Both the position numbers and the translations under genes were made by a program. From Parelaphostrongylus tenuis (Eukaryota > Nematoda > Chromadorea > Rhabditida > Metastrongylidae): 64,000 nucleotides of DNA. Numbering within the stretch: position 1 is the stretch's first letter; every line of letters starts with the position of its first letter. Below are positions 21,868 through 33,200 of this stretch, in pieces. Below the pieces are notes generated by a model. That model ran no database searches. It was not told where the DNA came from and worked only from the letters and a program-made list of their open reading frames with translations. The stretch spans positions 1 to 64,000 of the forward strand of contig JAHQIW010005261.1 in NCBI GenBank assembly GCA_019055375.1. Direction: 5' to 3'.

Positions 21868-24260
21868 GTGGAACAAAATGAATTGTCACAAGTAACATCT
21901 GTTGATGTTCCTCCAACTCAAATCAAAAATTTTCCTCCCCCCTTACAAGCCGCCTCCCCGCGGGGGGATTCATCGAAACATTGTGCCCTATCGTTAACAC
22001 AACCTGAATCTAACCCTCCTGCAACCCTCTTTATGTGTGCAGCAGTTACCATTTCCCACCCAAACGACCCTTCTCAGCATATCATACCTTTGGCTTTTCT
22101 TGATTCGGGGTCCAACCGGTCGTATATATTCAACGAGGTCGCAGATGCTTTGAACTTATGCCCTCTAAGAAGTGAAGACGTGCAAATATTCACCTTAAGA
22201 ATTAATGAACTGTTAGACATGCGCTGTATTAGTTACCAGATCGGTATTCAGACTGAAAATGGGAAAAGCTTCTGACAGTGCGTTCTGTTCCTAAGTTAAC
22301 GCGTCCTTTATCTCAATTTCAAGCACTTACTGAAATCGTACAGGATTATTGTTTACCTTCTAATGGAGAGCCCGGAAATCTGATTGGGATAGACCATTTC
22401 AGGGACATCATCTTGTGTGATAATTTCCGCTATAGGCAACTTCCCAACGGCCATTGTTTGCTTCATACTTCCATCGGAGATATTCTCACGGGTCACGCTT
22501 CCCACTCTGAAGATGTAACCTTTCCTGCCGTTATGAGTGATAATCTTGTTAATCCAGCTCAACACGATTCTCTGAGAGAATTGGTAAGTAACTTTTGGAA
22601 CTTAGAAGGTGTCGGGATCTTGGACGGTCCAACTTGCAACGGCGACGAGGAGTGTCTTCGATTTTTCAATAATGCGATCTCTTATGATAGTGTAAATAAT
22701 AGGCATGTTGTTCAGTTACCTTCCTAATCTGATACCTCCGAATTACCAAGTAATATCGATGTAGCTCTTAGTCGTCTTCGTGCTCTTCACAGAGCCCTTC
22801 AATGCCAACCAGAATTTATGAAGTTGTATCATGCTAGAATATTCGAACATTTAGATAAGGGAATCATAGAGCATGTATCAAAGGCTTGTGGTAAACAGCA
22901 TCATTATCTGTCTCATCATGCGGTCTGGAAAAACGATCAGTCTAACTTCGAATTCAGGCGTGTCTATGACGGTCCCGCTAAGAGAAGGGGAAGACCCAGT
23001 CTTAATGACCTCCTCTATAGAGGCCCAGTGTTATTACCCGATCTGGTAGGAGTTCTCCTTCGGATTTGTTTCTATCCAATACTTATCTCTACCGATATTG
23101 AAAAAGCCTTCTTGATGGTTAGTCTTCACCCGGAATCTCGCGAGTTCACTCGGTTCTTCTGGTTTAAAGACCTTAAGCAATCCCCTAAGGACGATAATAT
23201 AGTAGCGTATCGTTTTACCAGAGTTCCATTTGGACTGGTTTTGCTCTCCTTTTCTATTAGCGGGGACCATTCAACACCACCTTACTAAGACCAATACTCG
23301 ACTTTCGAAGGATTCTCCCTAATAAGTACGTGGATAATATCTTCTTCGGAGTTAATAGTGTTCCCGAAGGCATAGCATATTATAACGAATCCAAACAGCT
23401 TTTCCAAGAAGCTGGCATGAACCTGCAAGCATATACTATCTATTCTCAACCCCTTAACCGGTTCTTCAAAAGGCGAGTAGGCTCGTCTCCAACGATAAAG
23501 CAGAAACATCTTGGTCTCGAGTGGGACACGTCAGAGGACACTATTACTATCCCCATGCCATCATCGTCGGGTAATACTCATCAGTGGATAAAAGAGATGT
23601 GTTGAAACACATAGCAAGCTTCTTTGATCCACTTGGCGAAATATCTCCCGCTACTTTTCAGGCAAAACTGTTCTTCCAGTCCCTCTGGAAAACTCCTTTA
23701 GCGCGAGATCAAGAGATACCTACGGAGAAGTATGCCCAATGGCGTCAAATTCGATCCGCTTTGTCGACTATGGTAACGTTCCCTCGGTTGTTATTTCCAC
23801 CGCAAGAGTCGTTATCGTGCACATATGACCTACACGTGTTCACCGAAGCTTCCACCGCTGCTTATTGCGCTGTCACGTAAATAGTTTATCGTCCTAAAGA
23901 TGGAGATCCAACGGCAGAATTACTAATGTCCAAATGTATACTAACACCACTTAATCATAGGATCACGATTCCGATATTGGAATTAACGCCACTAATGATA
24001 GGCGCAAAACTCCTAAATCTTATCGTCATACAACTAGGAGTGAGCGCAAACCGAAGTTTATTTGGACGGACATTAGAGTGGCATTAGACTGGACTCCTTC
24101 GTCGGGTCACCCCGTCTATATTAGGAATCAGGTCAAGGTCATCCTGGATAATTCGGTCGACACATATTGGTCGTAACCAGGAACCCCCAGTCTGGCAAAT
24201 ATAGCTACGAGAGGAACCATGGTTACAGACCTGTTAAAAGATTTTGACCCTTCTGGCTCA
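21868..24260 (+). pseudogene. BEL/Pao pol: protease, RT, RNase H, broken
   Basis: Protease: PLAFLDSGSNRSYIF with the DSG active site typical of BEL. The linker region has IGIDHFRDIILC and RQLPNGHCLLHTSIGDIL. Reverse transcriptase: FRRVYDGPA, ISTDIEKAFLMVSLHPESRE with the first catalytic aspartate, then after a frameshift NKYVDNIFFG with the YVDN (YVDD-like) box and KHLGLEWD. Post-RT: ASFFDPLGEISPATFQAK. RNase H: YDLHVFTEAST and, after a stop, WTDIRVALDWTPSSGHPVYI and LANIATRGT. The polyprotein would mature element proteins and copy RNA into DNA. Frameshifts near 22,275, 22,735, 23,285 and 23,590 and a stop at 23,878 disable it. Integrase is missing. Confidence 0.85.
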
Positions 24261-25461
24261 AATCAGGCTCATATCACGTCCAATGCGGACCGCAGCAGAC
24301 ACATGGCGCGGGGCAAGTACTCCTTCTACTTCTACGGCCTTTCTGACGCAACATTACAAACAGGCGACATAACAAAGGAGGAGCAGAGCGCAGTCTGTGG
24401 AAAACGCAACGTAAAACTTCCATGCCATTCGAAAGGGGCAAGAGCGTTCAAACGGCCACAGTGGTCGGCAATATCTTCGTTTTTTCGTTTCCAATTTTCC
24501 AGATTCACTTATCAGGCAATGCATTTACAACTGAGGATTTCGGTCTCTGAAGCTGCAGGTATAACAACAACAAGGATAACATAATGCTATTGCTTGGGCG
24601 GTGGCGAGGTCGATCTGGTGCGTACAACGACTCATGGTGAAGCAACAGCGGACATCATCTACCCATCAAACCATCTGCTTGCCAGATGCACCATGGCAGG
24701 TTATCTCAATAAGTTGATATTACATTCTAACCTTCCATCTAGTTCAGTTATTTGTGCGTCATGCCCCGCAGGCTCGATTTCCTTTCCTATCAAAGGAAAT
24801 CTCTTCTTCATCGACGACGAGCCTCTTCGCTCTCCTTCAGACAACGTCAAGCTGCTGTCATCAGCCACTTCCACTTCCTTGAAGGAATTAGTTAATTTTC
24901 TTGGCCCCTCTAAGATTGTTAGCAAACTCTTAATTTTAAGAACTATGTGCTTGTTATACTGATCCTCTTGGTTCTTTTCTATGTCTACCCTTCATTCGAA
25001 ACTCCTATGTATCCGCTTTGGTAAGACCAAACTCTACTAATCCTCTCTACCTGATATGCTCGCCGCATTGATTTTATTTTCCTTTTCGCATGTATAATAT
25101 GGGACACTCACTTTTGCGGCGGGCACTCCAACAGATGAGCTATGTTCTCTTCGCCACCAAAGGCAAGGTAGCTGGTCCTATGTTCAGCCCTGTCATACAT
25201 CACTCTTACATCAGACCCAAATGGCTCCGTTATTACAATATATAATCACCTACTAGCTATCACACTGGGTGCTAACTTCACGAGGTGTACCTAGCGGCAT
25301 ACTGAACTTCGCCGATTAGTCGTGCCCATAGCCACCTTAATCTCCTTAACAGTGCCTCAACTTATCGTAGCCACTATTGCCACTTAATCCTCTATAATGA
25401 TCCATTCTATCTCTTTGAAGTGCTGAGTTTGTCTCTTTTCTTTTCTTTTCTGCTGCGGGAG
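24261..25461 (+). other. 3' internal region of BEL element without integrase
   Basis: Open frames at 24,219-24,584 and 24,594-24,962 show no HHCC zinc site or DDE catalytic pattern and no env-like membrane protein. It could be a deleted and highly decayed integrase/3' region. The polypurine tract is poor: TGCTGCGGGAG just before the 3' LTR. Confidence 0.55.
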
Positions 25462-26059
25462 TGTTTGAAATTTTCTGATTTGCTATAAAGTAATTCTTGT
25501 AACTTGTTGGTGCCGGCGAACGAATGTGCAGCTGGCCAATGTCCTTTGTGTTTACGTTCCCATCGCGAGATGAATGTCACTTTTTATGCTATGCACTTTT
25601 TTTCCCATGTGGTGAAAGCGAGAAATTCCTTGTGTTGAACTTATCTTGAACCATCATCTTGCTTGTCAGTTTTTGTACGCATGTCAACTTTTGTGTTCTA
25701 AAATCTAACTCTTTGTGGGCGTAGATTTTTTATATAATCGCAGGCTTACTGTAGCGCTTCATCTGGCAAACTCTTTGTCTGCGCTCCACATACAAGGTTT
25801 CGTGAAAACAGAAAGTTCAGTTGTCATGTTGTCATAGATTGTCATTAGTTGTCATTAGTCATCCGTCTTCATCACTTAGCAGTTAGCGGTGGGTTCGTTA
25901 GGGTTACTGTAATCCTACCGTACTCAATTCACTTGTCCGATTGGTCTACTAAATGTTTATCCACAGTAAACTTGTTGATCTTACCGTGTGCTATACCTAC
26001 TGTATCAGGTCAGTGTCAATTGCAATCACCTTGAGAGAGTTCAGAGTCAATTTCAAACA
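25462..26059 (+). repeat. 3' LTR of BEL/Pao element
   Basis: Begins TGTTTGAAATTTTCTGATT, ends CAATTTCAAACA and is followed by ATGAG. Near-identical layout to the 5' LTR, including GCCGGCGAACGAATGTGCAG and the TTGTCATTAG repeats. Confidence 0.92.
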
Positions 26060-26064
26060 ATGAG

Positions 26065-26868
26065 AGTGAAAAAAGAAATCGTGCCTGAAATGGTAGAAAA
26101 TAGCACAGCTGTACTAAGGCACATTTCAGTTTTTATGAAGTGAAGATTTCTGCACTTTCGTAGAACTATCACTGCAGTGACTGAACTTACAATGGACGTT
26201 GAATCGAACACGAGTGAAGTGATTCTGAACAAAGGCTTTCTTACTCATTCTTCTGATCGCTCTAACTTTTACATCGAGAGAACGTTCAAAGAACGCCGTC
26301 AATTTCTTGCACTTCATTCACTATAAGCTGTGAAAACAAAATTTGTTGTAGTCCAGCTCGTATAGTGAAATGTTATTCAATCTGTATAACAGTTATGGAC
26401 TCTGGTTTATTACTGCTTTTTACTGGCGGAAGCACCTTATTCAGATTGGAAACCACTCTAGAAAAGCTTTTTTCCGTCATAGAAGATGCATCATCATTGT
26501 AGTGGACGAAGGATGAAGCTGGAAGCTTTCCTTATTTTAAAAATTTTAGCTACAATTCTTCGGCTCAGAGCATAAGAAATTTTGCTTTCTACGTTTTGCA
26601 ACTTACAGATCGAAAGCATCATTGAAGCTGTGAAATCATTTCCACAGTTATGATTCTGTTATGAACGCCAAATGGAACTGCATAAGTAGTTCCGTATAAC
26701 AGTAATTCTGCGCTGTTAGTCCCGTGTTGTAGCAATTCCGTGTCGTCTCAGCTGAATCACTTTGAAAACAAACATATTTGCTATAGTATCTTCTTTGCAC
26801 TTTGAATGCAATATTGTATCAAAAGATATCCAACAAACGGTTTCATAAGACTCGCATCGAAGGTCTAT
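26065..26868. other. Intergenic, nothing recognised
   Basis: AT-rich sequence between the BEL element and the Penelope-like fragment; upstream reverse-transcriptase sequence of the latter is not detectable here. Confidence 0.4.
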
Positions 26869-26869
26869 G

Positions 26870-27600
26870 AGCAACGTTTCTCAACGCAGAGTACATAAAG
26901 TTTGCCCATGAAAAACGGAAAGCAAATAGGCTCCCTTTTTTAAACGCTCGAGTCAAGCTGTCTAAAAACTCCTAAAATACAAAATGGTATCGTAAACCAA
27001 GCAACAATAACATCTTGTTCATTACCGATCAGCTCATCCTTCACACATGAAACGCGCACTTCTTAAAAATGTGTTTTGCGACAAATGTGTGCACAGGGAA
27101 AGAACACAAGTTACAACTCCTAAGCTTGGCGCGAAAAATAGCCATCTCTAATGACTACGATACGGTAGGAGCTTCTCAGGTTACATTAGGGAGACTTCTA
27201 TGCTCCCAAACAAGTCTGGCAAAAATAAGGTTCCTTTCCTCTTGCCTTTTATCTCTACCGAAATAAGCGAAATAAGAAATAATAAGTACAGCTACAAACG
27301 TTGCCTAAAAAGAGCAGGTTTGGATGATTCGTTAGCAGTAGTTGAAATATCCCCAAAAACACTAAAGCGTCAATCACTCCGCTATCGCTTGTATGACCGC
27401 CTCTGCGAAACCAATGACTGCAAAGTTTGTCCGAACGGCAGAGACGGCGACTATATGAGATCGGGTATAATTTACCTGATCTCTTGCAAGGCATGCGGCG
27501 ATGAGTACATTGGCGAGACGGGTAGGCCACTATTCCTCCGTGTAAAAGAGCACCTAGTTGGGTTGCGCAACTCTGATCCAAAACCCCACTAGGCACGCAT
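26870..27600 (+). pseudogene. Penelope-like element: RT end and GIY-YIG domain, 5'-truncated
   Basis: From about 26,877 one frame reads FLNAEYIKFAHEKRKANRL and PFLNARVKL, then after a stop KWYRKPSNNNILFI, the W(Y/F)RKP motif at the end of Penelope reverse transcriptases. A shifted frame continues NVCTGKEHKLQ and LARKIAISNDYDTVG. The frame from 27,200 reads KVPFLLPFISTEISEIRN, then CETNDCKVCP, GIIYLISCKACGDEYIGETG and RPLFLRVKEH, a GIY-YIG endonuclease domain with its usual cysteine pairs upstream. This enzyme nicks DNA to prime reverse transcription. Most of the RT is absent and there is one stop plus at least two frameshifts. A hammerhead-like motif lies 385 bp downstream, as expected for Penelope elements. 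Confidence 0.85.
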
Positions 27601-27984
27601 AGGGACCAAAAGCATGCAGGAGTAATGTGCGGCGTCAGATTCACGATCCTCGCACAGGAATAGAACATCTGCGCGTAAAACCTTAGAAGGCTTCTGGATA
27701 CATAGAAAGGGCCCGAAAATGAACTGAAAAAAGGTGCGCCTCGTAATCACGTGTAACCTCGAACAATGCCTCGACCTGATTTTTCCAGCCCGAGTTAGGT
27801 ACGCCCATTGATCACTGACCTTAAACAGCTGATCTTCAATTAATAATTAATAGACCCAAAATATCAAAACGGTGAATGTTTTGAAATAAGTCTTTACTAT
27901 GCTATTCAAAACTCATTTCTAACGTTTTCTGCTAGGGTTATGAGGTTTTGGCTAAGTGGATTGTGGATCAACGTGATCTTTCCA

Positions 27985-28019
27985 GGCTCTGACGAAGGCG
28001 TCCCTCCGAAACGCTAGCC
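27985..28019 (+). ncRNA. Hammerhead-like motif at Penelope 3' end (H11)
   Basis: Stem I GGCT/AGCC; core CTGACGA intact; stem II is weak in this copy (GGCG...CTCC); GAAA intact; then ACGCT where relatives have ACGTT, changing U16.1 next to the cleavage site. It lies downstream of the GIY-YIG frame on the same strand and is followed by an A-rich TTCAATAAATAA stretch that may be the element end. Confidence 0.65.
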
Positions 28020-29660
28020 ACCTCGAATATTGTATATAAACTACAATACTAACTATATTGCTGTATTCTTCGCTAATATTCAATAAATAATATCAGTAAC
28101 ACTTCAGAACGGCTAAATAGAAGAAAATACTCATTTATTCAAACTATGCCGAGCTTAACAGATAGTCGGTCTTGGGATTTCTCAACGTTATCTTGCGGGA
28201 TTGCTATACATTCCTTAACGAATTGGTTCTAGCTTCAACGTGATTCAATTTGAGAAAATCTTGGCTCAACAAAAACATTTTTCTGTACCATTTGTGAGTA
28301 TTAACTGCAAGTACTGCGGGATGTGTTAATGATTCCATCTTCATTCATTAGGGTGAATAGCGGAACATAATAGTTGCAGATCGCGTTAGTATTCCTTCAG
28401 ATTGGGTCGTTTTTGTGCTGCTTTGAATGATTCTTCTACCTGTATCAAATCTGCTGGTAAGTTCCTGATCGATCTCTCCATGAATTGTGCCACTGGCAGA
28501 TTCACACGTCCATCATTGGTTTTTTTTCAAATTTCTCAAAAGAGATATGCCGCACACAGGTAGCATATCAAACGGTCTCCGTTCTTCCATTCCGAATTTT
28601 CCTACCCTGTGTTAATTATCGCTGGCCGCTACTGATCATGCTCCAGCCTTTAACAACGAAGTCTATAGAAAGATTTTCGTTATGGATGACTTCCTCCAAC
28701 TTGTTGTAGGACGTGTCTATCTCGCTTTAATCAGCTGAACAAGTTGGTGATACTGATTTTCTATTGACGGGAAGCTCAAGGTGAGAAATAGTCGACGCTG
28801 TGATAGGACTTCATATGAACTGACTAGATGGGAGACGTATGTGTGAACGATGAACTCGACGCATTTGACTTTCGTGGCAATAGCCGTTCTAACGATTAAT
28901 GCGAGATTCGTCATTCAATTGTCCTATGCCGGTTTTCGTGCTTTAAAATTCTTTCAGGGCGATCACATGAGATCTAATGTGAACAGGGACCTCAAGAAGT
29001 GCGGAAAGATTGATGTGTGAAAAAGTTTTTGATGTCTTAGACACCAAGCAAGAAGCAGTCTCCATGGCGTGCCGTGAGCGTGTTCGCTTTTGTCGTTTTC
29101 CAATGACGTCTCGTTGGAACCAAGATTTGATCGCTTCTCAGTGGTTGTCTCACCGCCCCACGTCGTGGACGGTAGTACTCCGGGTGCGGGACACTGAGGC
29201 TCGAAGTTTCTTGCCGGACTAGCTCTTTTTTCCTGAAGACTTGAGATCAGCCTATCCAGAGCGTTCCTCAGATCTTCACCACATTAGAGCAGTTGCCGGC
29301 CCATCTAGAATAGAAGTAGTTCACCGTCATACGAATATTGGTTACCAATACGGCGGTCATTCCTGATACGGTTTACTTCTAGCTGAGCTCTCCGGGTGAA
29401 ACTTCGGACTCTTTTCCTGCTTGAGTGGCCCCACTGGCAAATTGAACCTCTTACTGTACTTCGCAGTCCGACAACCAGGAGCATGTTGTGCCACTACAAG
29501 GAGGTAGACTATTTAGGAGGGAACTTTGTAATGAAAAAATTTTACTACTAGGTCTTCGCATGTTTTGGCATCAAAACCATATACACCAAATTCATCAACG
29601 AGAAGTAATTAATTTTGTATAGCAACATTATTCAAAGTACGCGCCATCAGCCTGAACACA
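28020..29660. other. Intergenic, nothing recognised
   Basis: No recognised coding or repeat feature beyond the possible AT-rich Penelope tail at 28,020-28,100. Confidence 0.4.
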
Positions 29661-29666
29661 TTTTTG

Positions 29667-30260
29667 CTATCTCTCGGGCTGTAAGTTAATACCGCGCTCA
29701 TAAAACTCGTCATTCTTGGATTTAAAGAGAGTTGTCAATCCTCGACGTAAATGTATAATGTCTCGGACCTTATTCTCAATCAAGGAGTGCTCCAGAGACC
29801 AGAAAAGACGATAGTCGGACAGCGACAAGTCAGGACTGTACGGCGAATGATCCAGCAAGTCCCAGGCTTGTTCGGTCATCTTCGTCTTTGCCAATTTGGA
29901 AGCATGCAGCGTTGCGTCATCTGGAAGCAGGATAAGATCGCAGCGGCACCTAGGTGACAGGGCCCGATTGCAGCGGCCCAGTTGCTCATAGCTGCGCTTG
30001 GTGTTGATCATCTCTCCGGGTGGCAGTAAGTCCCAGCAAATTAGCCCGGTCCTACCTCAAAAGATGATGAGCATAGCCTTTGTAGTGAATTGATTGCGGC
30101 GTAGAGTTGAAGTTCCTTGTTGGCTTGGTAACAACCAATGATTCGGACGTCGTTGACTCATGAGAAAATAACCCACTTTTCATCGACGGTGATAACACCG
30201 GATAGAAATGGAGTTCGAACGTGGCGATGGAGCGGTTTCTGAACGATGTGTAATTATATT
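29667..30260 (-). pseudogene. mariner transposase, C-terminal half, decayed
   Basis: DD34D-type cut-and-paste transposase remnant. Minus strand: VITVDEKWVIFS near 30,190 (first aspartate region), frame-shifted NQFTTKAMLI and GLICWDLLPPGEMI, then the open frame 30,011-29,667 with YEQLGRCNRAL, LLPDDATLHASKL (second aspartate), SPYSPDLSLSDYRLFWSLEH (third aspartate) and DEFYERGINLQPER near the C-terminus. The N-terminal DNA-binding half is missing and at least two frameshifts and a stop are present. Terminal inverted repeats were not found. Confidence 0.85.
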
Positions 30261-33200
30261 TACTTCTTATTAGTAAATCTGGTGTTTATTGCTCTAGTGC
30301 CAACACTTATGAGAAGGCCTACAATTAACATCTTTCTTTCTGCTCATTGTGAGAAATGCATTACTAATACTTGGCATTTCAAGATAATATAACAGTTACC
30401 ACTTTCTGGACTCATTTTGCGACATCAGTAGCTCAAGTGCTCAGGACGATGCTTTCTCATATGAAGAAGAACTCATCGGTCAGTTTGAAAAATCGCTTTT
30501 AGAAGATAATTCCTCAAGAGTGCTATTGAGTCAGTGTTCCGAAGACTAGGAAATGAATACTGTTCTGAAAGTAATTGAGACTCTTCATGAGTTGCACTAC
30601 AATCATTATAGAAGAACAAAATTTCTATCTCTTCCAATATGTCAGAAAGACATTTCCGCTTGGAACGTGAGATATCATTTTCAATCTGAACAGAACTGAA
30701 AAATCAAAAGAACAACCAGCATTTTAGCATAATCAGCCCACAGAGGAGAAATCCATGAGAACGTTCATAATGCGGGATGTATTGGAATCACAGGTACGAG
30801 CTCCACTATTTTAACAATCACGGCAATTAATAGAGCTAACTTCAGACCTACTATTTCAGAATGTGGTGTAAATCAATTTATTGTGAATAGTAACGGGTCC
30901 TACTTTTCTTGACTAAAATTCGTGTACTAACCTTCAATATTATGTTAAAAACGAAAGAAGAATGTCCTTGCGAAAGTGCTCGTTTCTTAACAGTTCAATG
31001 AAAACGACACCGAGCTGCTTATACAATCACATTTAGCCCTCATGAATTTTCTTCAAAAGTGAATCGATGATTCAGCAGCGCTGATGGTACTTTCTAGTTG
31101 TCATTCGTGAGCAAAAAAACATGATGCTCTGCACATCATTATACATCACTGTATATTCACTGATTGATCATCTCCAATATCTGTCACCGTAATTAATTAC
31201 ATTTCATAAACTGCTTGCTATAAATTTGGGCTGCAGCAGGTCTCACGAAATGCTTTTGGAATAATAAATAAAAGTGACCTATTCTACAAGGAGCTTTGAG
31301 CCTAGCCGTCTTAGCGCCTCGAGGAATGAAAGTTGTAGTGGTGCCTAATGAGGAATGACGAGACCTTTTAAATTCAAAGGAGTATCCCAAAACTACTGCT
31401 AGGGAGATTTCATGCCATTTAGTACTTCAAAGTGGCACAAAGTAGTAAACTTAAAAATTTAGTAGAAAAATCCAAAATTTTCTCTGATTAATTCAAATTT
31501 ATATCGGCATTATGGCCACGAGTGCCCCTCACGGAATTCATTTTGAAATCGCTGGCGTGGCCGGGATTGTTTTCTGAGGCTTGTTTCAACACATGGAACA
31601 GCTTTCCTTTACTTCTCGAATTTCGGATAAGTGGCACAACTCTGATGCTGCTGTGGGCATTCACCACGAAAAGCTGTCACTTTAAGAGTTACTCAAACAA
31701 AAATCCAAAAAATTTTTGCGAAGGAGCTCATGTCCGTAAATGGATTATTCTGAACGTCCAAAAGTAGAGGCTGGTGTAAAGTCTCTTACTGTAATGTCAT
31801 CCGGCTTGCGGTCATCTATTATTCGATGTCGATTCCTTTACATAGGAGCGTATCCCCAAGGGATCGCCTGAACCGAGGGAAACTGTGTTACTGAGGAGCT
31901 CAGAAGGACGCAACAGGCGCCTGTCTAGGTTTTTATAGCACACATATCACAGCTCATAACAACTGGCTAAAAACATATCATCATGCTAGTCTTTCTTTAT
32001 TTTGTCATTTTGAGCTTTGTGAGTTTGATTTTGAGTTTCTTCCACCACTATATTGAATTAGACTCGATACGGCAGCAAATACTCTCCCCGTAAAACCAAC
32101 TATTTGTGGACTATCGACTCGGGTCAATCTGGATATATAAAAACACAAACGCGAAAACGACAGCCAATGATACATATTATCAATTGCTGTTAGCTTAGAA
32201 ATGAAGAAAAATCTGGTCGGCTTGCAGCAACCATTCCTCAGGTAATGCTATCTTTTTATTCCATGCAATCATGACAATTAACCGTTTCATGACGACGTGT
32301 AGCATACTGCTATGCTTCCCGCATGACGTCGCGCGTAAATCCCAGTACTGCATTTGCGGCGCAAATTTGTATTGGCGCAGATGTGAATAGAAATAAGGAA
32401 ATTGTCAAGTAAATTGAGATTCTGGAAAAAACCCTCATCGTACATAAACGTCGGAATATCATATGAACGATTTCCAAAAGGATAACTCAAGTAAGAAGAG
32501 CGCCCATATTTGGGAATTTTCTATGTTTTGCGATTAAACGACATCGTTGTGAAAGGGAACGTATATCCAGCTGGTAAAAAGCCATTCTTTTTTTACAATT
32601 TTACGGTTTTGCAGTCATTCGATAGTTTGAGAGATATTGGCTTCATGCTAAGCTTGATTTGCAAAAAGGTTTTCAAAGTGAATGTGCTAAAGAAAGAAAT
32701 CTGAAATCTAAAAAAAACCTAGAGAAAAATAATCGTAATATTATGGATGTCGTTTTTCACATTTGCTTTGGCTTGTTTCGTATGTGTACAAAGATTATCT
32801 ATTATTGCATGGGCAGCGTGATGTTCCACAATTCTGCCTCGGTAAGCCTTCAAGAATTGTTATATTCAAATAAAATTTATTGTATTTTAACGGAGATTCC
32901 GGACTGCATTACATTTGTAAGCTTAGTGTCTTCGATGCTACAGCAAAAAAAAGGACGTTGTTTTTCAAGCTATAAAAGATTAGCATAGAAGTACAATATA
33001 TAGCAAGATATGGGCGTGGTCTGGAGAATGCGAGTGTAGAAGCCCATTATTTCATGGTGATGATGTGCTGAAAGTGCCCTTTAGAAGTTGAAACTCCGCT
33101 TAGAAAAGGGAGACTATCTCATACATGGCACACACATACATTCCTGGGCGAATGCAGTAAAAGGAGATAAAGAAGAAAAGTTTATTGGAAGATTTCTCAA

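Larger units (their letters stand above)
19657..26059 (+). mobile_element. Full-length BEL/Pao LTR retrotransposon, defective
   Basis: 6,403 bp, bounded by TG...CA LTRs of 595 and 598 bp and by the exact 5-bp target duplication ATGAG (19,652-19,656 and 26,060-26,064). The internal order, primer site, gag with zinc knuckles, aspartic protease, reverse transcriptase and RNase H, is that of the BEL/Pao group. No integrase HHCC or DDE motif can be found between 24,260 and 25,460, and gag and pol carry several stops and frameshifts, so it cannot move by itself. The clean target duplication shows it arrived by normal integration. Confidence 0.92.
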
